Origin: DASUGM01 sp036274055 | GTDB taxonomy: Bacteria; Acidobacteriota; Vicinamibacteria; Vicinamibacterales; SCN-69-37 | Assembly: GCA_036274055.1 (NCBI GenBank) | Contig: DASUGM010000100.1 | Location: forward strand, 1 to 18,634 | DNA: 18,634 nt | Reading direction: 5' to 3' | Shown: piece by piece, positions 1 to 7,188 of the stretch | Layout of the letters: the number at the start of each line of letters is the position of its first letter | Position numbering within the stretch: the first letter of the stretch is position 1 | Notes under the pieces: model-generated | What the model was told of the DNA's origin: nothing | Seen by the model: the letters and a program-made list of their open reading frames with translations, nothing else | Database searches by the model: none | Position numbers and translations under genes: made by a program

Positions 1-247
1 AACCGGACGCGAGCGCGAGTTCGACAAGGTGGTCGTCGCGGCCTGCCGTGACGACCAGCAGCTGGCGCGGCTGATGGCGCGCGACGGCCTCGACGAGGCC
101 GACGCGCGCCAGCGGCTCGCCGCCCAGCTCCCCCTCGCCGACAAAGCGGCGCGGGCCGACTACGTCATCGATACGTCTGGAACTGTCGAAGACACGGACG
201 CGCAGGTCACCCGCGTCTGGCGCGCGCTGCAGCAAGCGTGTTCTTGA
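1..247 (+). CDS. coaE: Dephospho-CoA kinase, C-terminal part (5' end outside window)
   Basis: This is the 3' end of a reading frame that enters the window in frame 2 and stops at TGA 245-247. The enzyme phosphorylates the 3'-hydroxyl of dephospho-CoA in the last step of cytosolic coenzyme A synthesis. The visible part begins TGREREFDKVVVA and continues with an ARLMARDG segment, an AAQLP stretch, and the late KAARADYVIDTSGT motif. Each of these matches the C-terminal half of the CoaE family, including the 'ADYVIDNSG' type signature. The P-loop and the N-terminal half lie upstream and cannot be judged. Its last 41 bases overlap the end of folD on the other strand. Frame and family are clear; no unusual feature is seen in the retained part. 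Confidence 0.88.
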   Translation, partial: TGREREFDKVVVAACRDDQQLARLMARDGLDEADARQRLAAQLPLADKAARADYVIDTSGTVEDTDAQVTRVWRALQQACS

Positions 248-1133
248 GCAGCATCGCGATCGTCAACGGACCGGCGCCGCCGGGCACGGGCGACAGCGCC
301 CCGGCGACCGCCGCCACCGCGGGATGGACGTCGCCGACCACCGTGCTGCCCCGCTTGTCGAACGCCTCGAGGCGCGCGCTCGGCTCGCCAAACAGCTTCA
401 CAATCGTCGCGCGATCGCTGACCGGCGTGGTCCCGACGTCGACCACCGCCGCGCCCGGCTTGATCATGTCGGCGGTCACGAAACCCGGCCGCCCGATCGC
501 GGCGACGAGCACGTCCGCCGTCCGTGTCACCGCCGCCAGATCCGGCGTCCGCGAGTGGCACACCGTCACCGTCGCGTCGCGCTGCAACAGCAGCAGCGCC
601 ATCGGCTTGCCGACGATGTCACTTCGGCCGATGACGACGGCCTGACGGCCAGCGATCGTCACCCCCTCGCGCTCGAGCAGCTCGATCACGCCCGCCGGCG
701 TGCACGGCGCCAGCAGCGGCCGCCCCTGCACCAGCCTGCCGACGTTCTCGGGATGAAAGCAGTCGACGTCCTTGCGCGGGTCGATCGTGTCGAACACCTG
801 CTGCGCGGCGTGCTTGCCCATTGCCCCGGGCAGCGGCGACTGGACCAGGATCCCGTCGCAGCCGTCGTCGTCGTTGAGCCGTCGCACCAGCGCCAGGACC
901 GAAGCCAGCGACGCCGCCGCGTCGAGACGATGCACCGTGACCGCCAGCCCGGCCTCCGCGCCCGCCTTGTCCTTGTTGCGCACGTAGACGTGCGACGCCG
1001 GGTCGTCGCCGACGAGCACGATCGACAGCGCCGGCGCACGGCCATGCGCGGATGCGAAGGTCTGAACCTGCGGGATCAACTCGGCGCGAATCGCCGCAGC
1101 CGCGGCGGCGCCATCGAGACGACGTGAAGGCAT
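207..1133 (-). CDS. folD: Bifunctional methylenetetrahydrofolate dehydrogenase / methenyltetrahydrofolate cyclohydrolase
   Basis: FolD interconverts 5,10-methylene-, methenyl- and 10-formyl-tetrahydrofolate in the cytosol, feeding purine synthesis and formyl-Met-tRNA. The 308-residue protein is close to the usual 285-300. Visible hallmarks are the catalytic YVRNK (Tyr50, Lys54), GILVQSPLP with Gln98, KDVDCFHPEN (Asp122; the family usually has DVDGFH, so a Cys replaces Gly), the Rossmann-type VVIGRSDIVGKP near residue 166, and the C-terminal PVPGGAGPLTIAMLL signature. The ATG at 1131-1133 is chosen because the protein then starts at the expected distance from the YVRNK motif. No Shine-Dalgarno is seen, and a TAAGAT hexamer lies 7 bases upstream of the ATG. 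The gene stands alone on this strand: it overlaps coaE tail to tail and is divergent from the hydrolase. Confidence 0.95.
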   Translation of the reverse strand: MPSRRLDGAAAAAAIRAELIPQVQTFASAHGRAPALSIVLVGDDPASHVYVRNKDKAGAEAGLAVTVHRLDAAASLASVLALVRRLNDDDGCDGILVQSPLPGAMGKHAAQQVFDTIDPRKDVDCFHPENVGRLVQGRPLLAPCTPAGVIELLEREGVTIAGRQAVVIGRSDIVGKPMALLLLQRDATVTVCHSRTPDLAAVTRTADVLVAAIGRPGFVTADMIKPGAAVVDVGTTPVSDRATIVKLFGEPSARLEAFDKRGSTVVGDVHPAVAAVAGALSPVPGGAGPLTIAMLLKNTLAAARARRG

Positions 1134-1138
1134 CGCGA

Positions 1139-1164
1139 GGATCTTATATCCGGGCGTAAGATCC
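1139..1164. promoter_or_regulatory. Perfect 8-bp inverted repeat between divergent folD and hydrolase genes
   Basis: GGATCTTA at 1139-1146 and TAAGATCC at 1157-1164 are exact reverse complements separated by 10 bases. They fill most of the 35-base spacer. Each arm contains TAAGAT reading toward its own gene, 7 bases before the folD ATG and 6 bases before the hydrolase ATG. This could be a symmetric pair of -10 elements for leaderless transcripts, or an operator. No convincing -35 element is visible for either direction. The repeat itself is certain; its role is inference. Confidence 0.55.
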
Positions 1165-1168
1165 GCTC

Positions 1169-1936
1169 ATGCCCGTCCTCCGCTTCGCGCCCCTGAGCGT
1201 CCTTGTCGTCTCGCTCGTCGGCCAGCTGCCCGCACAGACGCCGGCCGTGCCTGACTGCGCCGAACTGGCCACAGCGTTGCGGGCCGTCTTCGCCAACGAC
1301 GTCCGTTTGCGCGACTGGCCCAACCTCAACCGCTATCGCGAAGCGAATCGCACCGAAGTCGACCCGCAGGTCGTCTTCATCGGCGATTCGATCACCGACG
1401 TCTGGCAGCAACCCCGGTTCGGCGGCTTCTTTCCCGGCAAGCGCTACGCCGACCGCGGCATCAGCGGCCAGACGACGCCGCAGATGCTGCTGCGCTTTCG
1501 GGCCGATGTCGTCAAGTTGAAGCCGAAAGCGGTGGTCATCCTGGCCGGCACCAACGACATCGCCGGCAACACCGGGCCGATGACCAACGACGAGATTCAG
1601 GACAACCTGGCGTCGATGAGCGAACTGGCCGCGGCCAACGGCATCAAGGTCGTGCTCGCCAGCATCCTGCCGGTCAGCGAGTATCACCGCGCCACGCCGA
1701 CCGCGACCCCACAGACGTCGCTGCGGCCGATGCACCGCATCCGCGCGATCAACGAGTGGATGCGCAAGTACGCCGAGGCGCGCAAGCACACCTACCTCGA
1801 CTACTTCTCGGCGATGACCGATGACAAGGGCTTGTTGAAGGAAGAATTCAGCGCCGACGACTTGCACCCGACGGCGGCGGGCTATGCGGTGATGGCGCCG
1901 CTTGCGGAAGCGGCTCTCGCGCGCGTCCTGCGATAG
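1169..1936 (+). CDS. Secreted SGNH/GDSL-type hydrolase (lipase/esterase/acylhydrolase family)
   Basis: This 255-residue protein has a hydrophobic N-terminus (about residues 5-20) followed by Ala/Pro-rich sequence, consistent with Sec export to the periplasm. All four SGNH blocks are present. GDSIT carries nucleophile Ser74 (block I), GISGQTT carries Gly100 (II), AGTNDI carries Asn129 (III), and DDLHPTAAGY carries Asp230 and His233 of the triad (V). This layout is typical of the GDSL-like family that acts on ester-linked acyl or acetyl groups of lipids, sugars or peptidoglycan. The substrate cannot be read from the sequence. The ATG at 1169 is chosen because it puts the signal sequence at the N-terminus. 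There is no Shine-Dalgarno, and a TAAGAT hexamer ends 6 bases upstream. The gene is isolated: divergent from folD and convergent with the permease. Confidence 0.9.
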   Translation: MPVLRFAPLSVLVVSLVGQLPAQTPAVPDCAELATALRAVFANDVRLRDWPNLNRYREANRTEVDPQVVFIGDSITDVWQQPRFGGFFPGKRYADRGISGQTTPQMLLRFRADVVKLKPKAVVILAGTNDIAGNTGPMTNDEIQDNLASMSELAAANGIKVVLASILPVSEYHRATPTATPQTSLRPMHRIRAINEWMRKYAEARKHTYLDYFSAMTDDKGLLKEEFSADDLHPTAAGYAVMAPLAEAALARVLR

Positions 1937-1950
1937 GACGCGCGCGAGAG
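1914..1950. terminator. Perfect 15-bp inverted repeat between convergent genes, likely bidirectional terminator
   Basis: The arm 1914-1928 (CTCTCGCGCGCGTCC) is the exact reverse complement of 1936-1950, with a 7-base loop. The hydrolase stop codon TAG (1934-1936) lies at the loop/right-arm edge, and the permease stop on the other strand is at 1960. A very GC-rich stem between convergent genes fits a bidirectional terminator. No T-tract follows on either side, so it is not a classical intrinsic terminator. It may act as a Rho-assisted stop or as a 3'-end stabilising hairpin. Confidence 0.7.
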
Positions 1951-1959
1951 TGAGTGCGT

Positions 1960-3462
1960 CTACCGTTCCGAGTTCAGCTTGCTGTGGCTCCGGCTGTAGC
2001 CGACGTAGATGAACATGCCGATGGCGAGCCAGCCGGCCAGCCGCAGCCAGTTCGTCCAGCCGAGGCCGTAGATCATCGCGCCGCAGACCAGGATGCCCAG
2101 GGTCGCGACCACCGGCAGCGCCGGCACCGTGAACCCACGCGGAATGTCCGGCCGCCGCACCCGCATGATCCACACGCCCGCGCAGACCAGCATGAATGCG
2201 AACAGCGTCCCGATGCTCGTCATCTCGCCGACGATGTCGTCCGGAATGAACGCGCCGAAGAGCGCCGTGAAGACGAAGAAGAGCCAGTTCGACTTGTGCG
2301 GCGTCCGGTAGACCGGATGCACGTCCGAAAAGACTGCCGGCACCAGCCCGTCACGGCTCATCGAGAAGAACACCCGCGATTGCCCGAGCAGCATGACCAG
2401 GATGACCGACGAGAACCCGGCGAGGATCGCGATCGTCACGAAGTTCGACAGCCAGGCGTAGCCGGGCATGAACGTGGTGATCGCGGCCGCGACCGAGGCC
2501 TCGCCGCCGAGCTTTGGATCCTGGAAGAACGACACCGGGCCAAGACCGCTCAACACCCACGAGAACAACACGTAAAGGACCGTGCAGACCACCAGGGATC
2601 CGAGGATGCCGATCGGCATGTCCTTGCTGGGGTTCTTCGCTTCCTGCGCCGCGGTCGAGACCGCGTCGAAACCGATGTAGGCGAAGAAGACGACGCCGGC
2701 GGCGCCGAGGATGCCCATGAGGCCGCCGTAGGCATGGGTGATGCCTTCGCGGTTGACGTGCGTCGTCGCTTCCGGAATCAGCGGCGTGTGGTTGGCGGGA
2801 TCGATGAAGCCCCACCCGAGTCCGATCACCATCAACACGATCGACACTTTGAGGATGACGATCAGGCCGTTGACGAACGCCGACTGCTGCGTGCCGCGGA
2901 CGAGCAGCAACGTCAGGATGAAGAGGATGAACACCGCCGGGACGTTCATGATCCCGTGCACGGCCGGAACGCCGTTCACGCCGGTGTCGGGCATGACCTG
3001 AAACGGCGAGTGATACCACTCCCACGGGATGCTGAGGTTGAAGAATCCAAGGACGCGATTGAAGTACTGGCTCCAGGCGATCGACACCGTCGCCGCGCCG
3101 ACCGCGTACTCGAGCACGAGGTCCCAGCCGATGATCCACGCCACCAGCTCGCCCATCGTCGCGTACGAGTAGGTATAGGCGCTGCCCGCGATCGGGATCA
3201 TCGATGCGAACTCGGCGTAGCACAGGCCGGCGAACGCGCAGCCGACGCCGGCGACGAGGAAGGCCAGCACGACCGATGGGCCGGCGCGATCCGCGATCGC
3301 CGCCGCGGTGCGGACGAACAAACCCGCGCCAATGATCCCGCCGATGCCGAGCGCGACCAGCGCCATCGGGCCGAGCGTGCGCTTCAGCGCGTGCTCGCCC
3401 GTTGACGCGCCGTCTGCCATCAGGCGGTCAATGGACTTGGTCCGGAACATTTTGCCAGCCAC
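1960..3462 (-). CDS. APC-superfamily amino acid permease (cationic amino acid transporter-like)
   Basis: A 500-residue integral inner-membrane protein with about 12 hydrophobic segments separated by short loops. The first segment carries the APC signature GIGGIIGAGLF (residues 39-49), the substrate- and ion-binding glycine stretch of TM1. FFAYIGFDAVS and the SRVFFSMSRDGL segment are typical of the CAT / YfnA-like branch, which moves amino acids by proton symport or exchange. The exact substrate is not readable. The start is GTG at 3460-3462, preceded by a good GAGG Shine-Dalgarno 7 bases away. An in-frame ATG at codon 5 is the alternative. The gene has its own promoter at 3535-3564 and a leader of about 65 bases. 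It is convergent with the SGNH hydrolase. Confidence 0.93.
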   Translation of the reverse strand: MAGKMFRTKSIDRLMADGASTGEHALKRTLGPMALVALGIGGIIGAGLFVRTAAAIADRAGPSVVLAFLVAGVGCAFAGLCYAEFASMIPIAGSAYTYSYATMGELVAWIIGWDLVLEYAVGAATVSIAWSQYFNRVLGFFNLSIPWEWYHSPFQVMPDTGVNGVPAVHGIMNVPAVFILFILTLLLVRGTQQSAFVNGLIVILKVSIVLMVIGLGWGFIDPANHTPLIPEATTHVNREGITHAYGGLMGILGAAGVVFFAYIGFDAVSTAAQEAKNPSKDMPIGILGSLVVCTVLYVLFSWVLSGLGPVSFFQDPKLGGEASVAAAITTFMPGYAWLSNFVTIAILAGFSSVILVMLLGQSRVFFSMSRDGLVPAVFSDVHPVYRTPHKSNWLFFVFTALFGAFIPDDIVGEMTSIGTLFAFMLVCAGVWIMRVRRPDIPRGFTVPALPVVATLGILVCGAMIYGLGWTNWLRLAGWLAIGMFIYVGYSRSHSKLNSER

Positions 3463-3483
3463 TATGCGACCTCACGTGCTTCT

Positions 3484-3500
3484 CTCGAGAAGATCTCGAG
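3484..3500 (-). promoter_or_regulatory. Two CTCGAG palindromes 11 bp apart in the permease leader
   Basis: CTCGAG occurs at 3484-3489 and 3495-3500, each within TCTCGAG, with start-to-start spacing of 11 bp, which is one helical turn. It lies between the predicted promoter and the ribosome binding site of the permease. In RNA the two copies could also pair as a 6-bp stem with a 5-base loop. It is a candidate operator or leader hairpin. The repeats are certain; the regulatory role is inference. Confidence 0.45.
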
Positions 3501-3534
3501 GATCGACCGACAATTACAGGCGAAAAGCGTCGTG

Positions 3535-3564
3535 ATTATATGCACACGGTGGAAGGGTCCACAA
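3535..3564 (-). promoter_or_regulatory. Sigma-70-type promoter for the amino acid permease
   Basis: Read on the minus strand, a perfect TATAAT (3535-3540) is preceded by an 18-base spacer and TTGTGG (3559-3564), which matches three of six bases of the -35 consensus. It lies in the 103-base gap between the thiE stop and the permease start, giving a leader of roughly 65 bases. The -10 is strong and the -35 is weak. It implies that the permease is transcribed separately from the upstream thiE run. Confidence 0.65.
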
Positions 3565-3565
3565 A

Positions 3566-4225
3566 TCAGCGGACATCGAGGGCCCGAAGATACTCGCGCG
3601 CCCGGCGGGACGGGTCGCCCACCAGCAGGTCGCCGATCACCGCGACGGCATCGGCGCCGGCGTCGACCACGGATCGAACGCGGTCGAGCGTGATGCCGCC
3701 AATCGCGACGAGCGCGCGGCCGTCGCCGGCGAGCCGGCGCCGCGCCGACGAGACGCCCGCGACGCCAATCACGGGGTCCGGGCGCTCCTTGGTGGACGTC
3801 GCAAACACCGGACCGATCGCCAGGTAGTTCACCGGCAGCGCGATCGCATCGCCGAGTTGCGCCTCGTTGTGCGTCGAAACGCCGACGATCGCGGCGCCGC
3901 CGAGCTGAACTCGAGCCGCCGCCGCCGGCAGGTCGTCCTGGCCGACGTGCACGCCGTCGGCGCCGGCCAGCCGCGCGAGATCGACGCGGTCGTTGACGAT
4001 CATCGTCGCCCCGGCGGCGCGCGTCAGCGCGACGGCGTGATCAACCAGCTCGAGCAACGGACCAGCGGGGAGACGCTTCGCGCGCAGTTGCACCAGCCGA
4101 ACGCCGGCGCCAAGCCAGGCCTCGAGCAGCGTCAGCGGGACGAGGCCGCGACCGGCGGCGGCGTCGACATCGAGAATGGCGTAGAGGCGCGGGAACGGAT
4201 CAGGCCGACTCGGCCAGCTTGCCAT
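3566..4225 (-). CDS. thiE: Thiamine phosphate synthase
   Basis: ThiE joins HMP pyrophosphate and thiazole phosphate to make thiamine phosphate in the cytosol. The 219-residue TIM-barrel protein shows the family motifs in order: VQLRAK (45-50, diphosphate-binding Arg48 and Lys50), IVNDR (77-81), GVHVGQDDLP (91-100), GVSTHN (115-120), IGPVFATSTK (137-146), and late AIGGIT and GADAVAVI phosphate-binding loops. The ATG at 4223-4225 lies inside the 3' end of accC (26-base overlap), which suggests translational coupling. An Ala/Pro-rich start precedes the RLYAILD strand, so a slightly later start is possible but no better one is seen. No other thiamine gene is nearby and there is no room for a TPP riboswitch. 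Confidence 0.93.
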   Translation of the reverse strand: MASWPSRPDPFPRLYAILDVDAAAGRGLVPLTLLEAWLGAGVRLVQLRAKRLPAGPLLELVDHAVALTRAAGATMIVNDRVDLARLAGADGVHVGQDDLPAAAARVQLGGAAIVGVSTHNEAQLGDAIALPVNYLAIGPVFATSTKERPDPVIGVAGVSSARRRLAGDGRALVAIGGITLDRVRSVVDAGADAVAVIGDLLVGDPSRRAREYLRALDVR

Positions 4226-5579
4226 CGGGCTTCTTCTTGCTGTCCGGCATGAACCGTTCCATGAAACTCGTGCTGAGCTTCCCGGCCACGAAATCCGGCT
4301 CGGCGAGGATCTTCAGATGGAGCGGAATCGAGGTCTTGATGCCGTCGACCACCGTCATCTCCAGCGTCCGCCGCATCCGGGCGATCGCCTCGGTGCGGTC
4401 GCGGCCGTAGGTGATGATCTTGGCGATCAGCGAGTCGTAGTACGGCGAAATCGTGCACTCGGAATGCGCGAACGTGTCGACCCGCACGCCCGGACCACCG
4501 GGCACGCTGAACGCGTGAATCACCCCCGGACTCGGCACGAAGGTGTTCGGGTCCTCGGCGTTGATCCGGCACTCGATCGAGTGCCCCTTGACCTCGATGT
4601 CGCTCTGCCGGAACGAGAGCTTCCGGCCGGCGGCGATGCGAATCTGCTCCTTGACGATGTCGACGCCGGTCACGAATTCGGTCACCGGATGTTCGACCTG
4701 CAGGCGCGTGTTGGCTTCGAGGAAATAGAAATGGCCGGTCGAGTCGAGCAGGAACTCGAACGTGCCGGCGTTGGTGTACTGCACCGCCCTGGCGGCGTCG
4801 ACGACGGTCGCGCCGAGCTTGCGGCGCTGCTTCTCGGTCAGCGCCACCGACGGCGCCTCCTCGATCAGTTTCTGGTGCCGGCGCTGAATCGAGCACTCGC
4901 GTTCGCCCAGATGGACGACGTTGCCGTGGTGGTCGCCCATGACCTGAATTTCGATGTGCCGCGGCGCCACCACGTATTTCTCGAGATAGACGTCGCCGAC
5001 GCCAAACGCGGCCTCGGCTTCGCGCATCGCCGTCTTGAACGCCTTCGGCAGCTCCTCGGCGTTGTTGACCACGCGCATGCCGCGGCCGCCGCCGCCGGCG
5101 ACGGCCTTGATGATCACGGGATAGCCAAGTTCCTTGGCGATCTTGACCGCCTGCTCTTCGCTCTGCACGGGACCATCGCTGCCGGGCAGCACCGGCACCC
5201 CGGCCTTCTTCATCGCCCGGCGGGCGCGGGCCTTGTCACCCATCAGCCGGATCACGTTCGGATAGGGGCCGATGAACTTGATGTGGCACGCCTCGCAGAC
5301 TTCGGCGAGATAGGCGCTCTCGGACAGGAAGCCGTAGCCGGGATGAATCGCGTCGGCGCCCGTGATTTCGGCGGCGCTGATGATCGCCGGAACGTTCAGA
5401 TAACTGTCCAGGCTCCGCGGCGGACCGATGCAGACGTCTTCGTCGGCGAAGCGGACATGGAGGGAGTGCTCGTCGGCCTCCGAGTAGACAGCGACGGTCT
5501 TGATGCCGAGTTCGCGGCACGCGCAGATGACCCGCAGCGCGATCTCGCCGCGGTTGGCGATCAGAATCTTGTTAAACAC
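4200..5579 (-). CDS. accC: Acetyl-CoA carboxylase, biotin carboxylase subunit
   Basis: AccC uses ATP and bicarbonate to carboxylate the biotin carried by AccB, the first half-reaction of malonyl-CoA synthesis. The protein has 459 residues against about 449 in E. coli. Motifs in order are ILIANRGEIALRV (5-17), HPGYGFLSE (79-87), the ATP-grasp glycine loop AGGGGRGM (161-168), HLGERECSIQRRHQK (223-237), and the catalytic stretch with Glu288, Asn290, Arg292, Gln294 and Glu296, which fall at the same numbers as in the E. coli enzyme. CRINAEDP with Arg338 follows. Translation starts at GTG 5577-5579, overlapping the accB stop by 8 bases, with a GAAGG ribosome site just upstream. The C-terminal tail is Lys-rich and slightly extended. 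accB lies directly upstream, as expected. Confidence 0.97.
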   Translation of the reverse strand: MFNKILIANRGEIALRVICACRELGIKTVAVYSEADEHSLHVRFADEDVCIGPPRSLDSYLNVPAIISAAEITGADAIHPGYGFLSESAYLAEVCEACHIKFIGPYPNVIRLMGDKARARRAMKKAGVPVLPGSDGPVQSEEQAVKIAKELGYPVIIKAVAGGGGRGMRVVNNAEELPKAFKTAMREAEAAFGVGDVYLEKYVVAPRHIEIQVMGDHHGNVVHLGERECSIQRRHQKLIEEAPSVALTEKQRRKLGATVVDAARAVQYTNAGTFEFLLDSTGHFYFLEANTRLQVEHPVTEFVTGVDIVKEQIRIAAGRKLSFRQSDIEVKGHSIECRINAEDPNTFVPSPGVIHAFSVPGGPGVRVDTFAHSECTISPYYDSLIAKIITYGRDRTEAIARMRRTLEMTVVDGIKTSIPLHLKILAEPDFVAGKLSTSFMERFMPDSKKKPDGKLAESA

Positions 5580-6057
5580 TGACCTTCACCGCGAACAGGC
5601 GATCGCCAAATTGCACGGCTTTGCCGTTCTCGACATACACCGCGGCGATCTCACCGTCGGTGTCGCATTCGATTTCGTTCATCAACTTCATCGCTTCGAT
5701 GATGCACAGCACCTGGCCCTTGCGCACCTGATCGCCGACTTCGACGAAGGAGCGCGCGCCGGGCTCCGGCGAGCGGTAGAAGGTGCCGACAATCGGCGAC
5801 TTGATGACCGCCAGATCAACCCCGGCCGCTTCTTCGGATATCGGCGTCGGCGGGGTTGGGCTTGGGGGGGCGGCCACCGCCGCCAGCGTCGGCGCGATGG
5901 CTGCCGGCGCGACGAGAGGCGCAGGCGTCGGCACGAACGTGACTTCGCGGCCCGCCTTGCGCACACGGACCTTGAGGCCGTCCTGCTCGAGCTCGAATTC
6001 AGCGAGATCGTGCTCGCGGACCAGGTCCAGGATCTGTTTGATGTCTTCGAGATTCAT
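5572..6057 (-). CDS. accB: Biotin carboxyl carrier protein of acetyl-CoA carboxylase
   Basis: This is the carrier subunit whose biotin shuttles CO2 from AccC to the carboxyltransferase. From ATG 6055-6057 the protein has 161 residues. It consists of an N-terminal helix region (NLEDIKQILDLV), an Ala/Pro-rich linker at about 43-75, and a biotinyl domain with EAMKLMNE and the modified Lys124. The thumb-like segment near TFYRSPEPGA is also present. An upstream in-frame ATG (6081) would add eight residues overlapping the preceding gene. I reject it because the family starts at the NLEDIKQ-like helix. The start lies 4 bases after the aminopeptidase stop and has no strong Shine-Dalgarno, so re-initiation after the upstream gene is likely. 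Confidence 0.95.
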   Translation of the reverse strand: MNLEDIKQILDLVREHDLAEFELEQDGLKVRVRKAGREVTFVPTPAPLVAPAAIAPTLAAVAAPPSPTPPTPISEEAAGVDLAVIKSPIVGTFYRSPEPGARSFVEVGDQVRKGQVLCIIEAMKLMNEIECDTDGEIAAVYVENGKAVQFGDRLFAVKVSV

Positions 6058-6061
6058 AGGG

Positions 6062-7180
6062 TCAGACGACCAGCAGATCACGCGGTGCGTCCGTCAGCAC
6101 CTCACAACCGTCCGTCGTCACGAGCACGTCGTCTTCCAGCCGAACTCCCCCGCGCTGGCTCACGTACGCGCCTGGCTCGATGGTAAAGACCATCCCCCGC
6201 TCGATGCGCTCGGAATCGCCCCCGTCAGCGCGACTGATGCGCGGGTCTTCGTGAACTTCGAGGCCCAGACCATGCCCCGTCGCATGCACGAATGCATCCC
6301 CGAAACCGCGTGACGTCAGCACGTCTCGCGCGGCCGCATCAATGGCCGACGCAGGAATGCCCGGACGAACGGTGTCGACCGCCGCCCGGTGCGCATCCCG
6401 CACCGCAGCAAAGAGCGCGAACGCGTCAGCCGTCGGTTGTCCGACGACGGCCATCCGCGTCAAGTCGACGCAGTATCCGTCCAAAACCCCGCCGAAGTCC
6501 AGCACAACCAGGTCACCTGCCCTAAGTTCCCGGTCAGTTGGACGCGCGTGGGGATGCGCTGAATGTGGCCCGGAGGCGACGATCGTCGGGAACGCCGGCC
6601 CGGAAAATCCCGCCCGCTCGATCGCATCGTCAATTGCCCGCGCGATCGTCCGCTCGGTCAGCCTGGCGGCCACGAGTTGCGGCAACGCGCGCGCGACGCC
6701 GGCGAGCAACTGCCCCGCTCGACGAAGGATCTGCTGCTCCGCATCATCTTTGATGATTCGCAACCGTTCGACCAGTTGCGCAGTCGCTCGCCACTGCACT
6801 GCGGGCGCGATCTTCTTCCACGCCTCGAGCGTCGCGACGGTGATGTGCGCGGCCTCGAAGCCGACGGTCGTCAGCCGCCAGCGATCGAGGAGCGCGGCGA
6901 GTCCGGCCTCGTATCGCCGCTCGACCAGTTCAATGACGACCGGGGCGATCCGCCCAGCGGCACTGTCGTCGGCGACGCTGGCGGCGTAACGGCCGTCAAC
7001 GAGCAGGATTGGCGGCCGGCCTGGCATGACCACCAGCAGGCCAGCGGATCCAGCAAATCCGGAGAGGTAGCGAATCGACACCGGCGACGAGCAGACCAGT
7101 GCCTCAACCGGCAGTTCGGTACACGCGCGCTCGAGTCGGCCGAGCCGCCCGGACCAATCCGGGCGTGAGGAAGACGGCAT
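6062..7180 (-). CDS. M24B family metallopeptidase (Xaa-Pro aminopeptidase / dipeptidase-like)
   Basis: A cytosolic pita-bread fold peptidase that removes residues N-terminal to, or splits dipeptides containing, proline. From the ATG at 7178-7180 it has 372 residues. A creatinase-like N-domain covers about 1-135, with SIRYLSGFAGSAG near residue 35, and the catalytic domain follows. The five metal ligands are Asp228 (LDFGG), Asp239 (VDLTR), His303 (TGHGLG), Glu335 (TIEPG) and Glu349 (RLEDD). The SGPHSAHPHA stretch near 204 matches the substrate-binding His region. The open frame continues 73 codons upstream, but that part is a shadow of the TPR gene, so I start at MPSSS. There is an 8-base gap to the TPR stop and no Shine-Dalgarno. 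pepP or pepQ next to accBC is a common arrangement, but the usual efp gene between them is absent here. Confidence 0.9.
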   Translation of the reverse strand: MPSSSRPDWSGRLGRLERACTELPVEALVCSSPVSIRYLSGFAGSAGLLVVMPGRPPILLVDGRYAASVADDSAAGRIAPVVIELVERRYEAGLAALLDRWRLTTVGFEAAHITVATLEAWKKIAPAVQWRATAQLVERLRIIKDDAEQQILRRAGQLLAGVARALPQLVAARLTERTIARAIDDAIERAGFSGPAFPTIVASGPHSAHPHARPTDRELRAGDLVVLDFGGVLDGYCVDLTRMAVVGQPTADAFALFAAVRDAHRAAVDTVRPGIPASAIDAAARDVLTSRGFGDAFVHATGHGLGLEVHEDPRISRADGGDSERIERGMVFTIEPGAYVSQRGGVRLEDDVLVTTDGCEVLTDAPRDLLVV

Positions 7181-7188
7181 GGCGGCAG

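Noticed and set aside
1954..3405. Long plus-strand open frame (483 codons) opposite the permease
   Set aside because: The translation is His/Arg/Asp-rich with no fold-like pattern and is the codon-position shadow of the clear permease in GC-rich DNA.
4180..4260. TPP riboswitch upstream of thiE
   Set aside because: thiE starts inside accC with no leader and no TPP-box sequences are seen.
4317..5582. 421-codon plus-strand frame opposite accC
   Set aside because: AccC on the minus strand has every catalytic motif; the opposite frame is compositionally biased and matches nothing I recognise.
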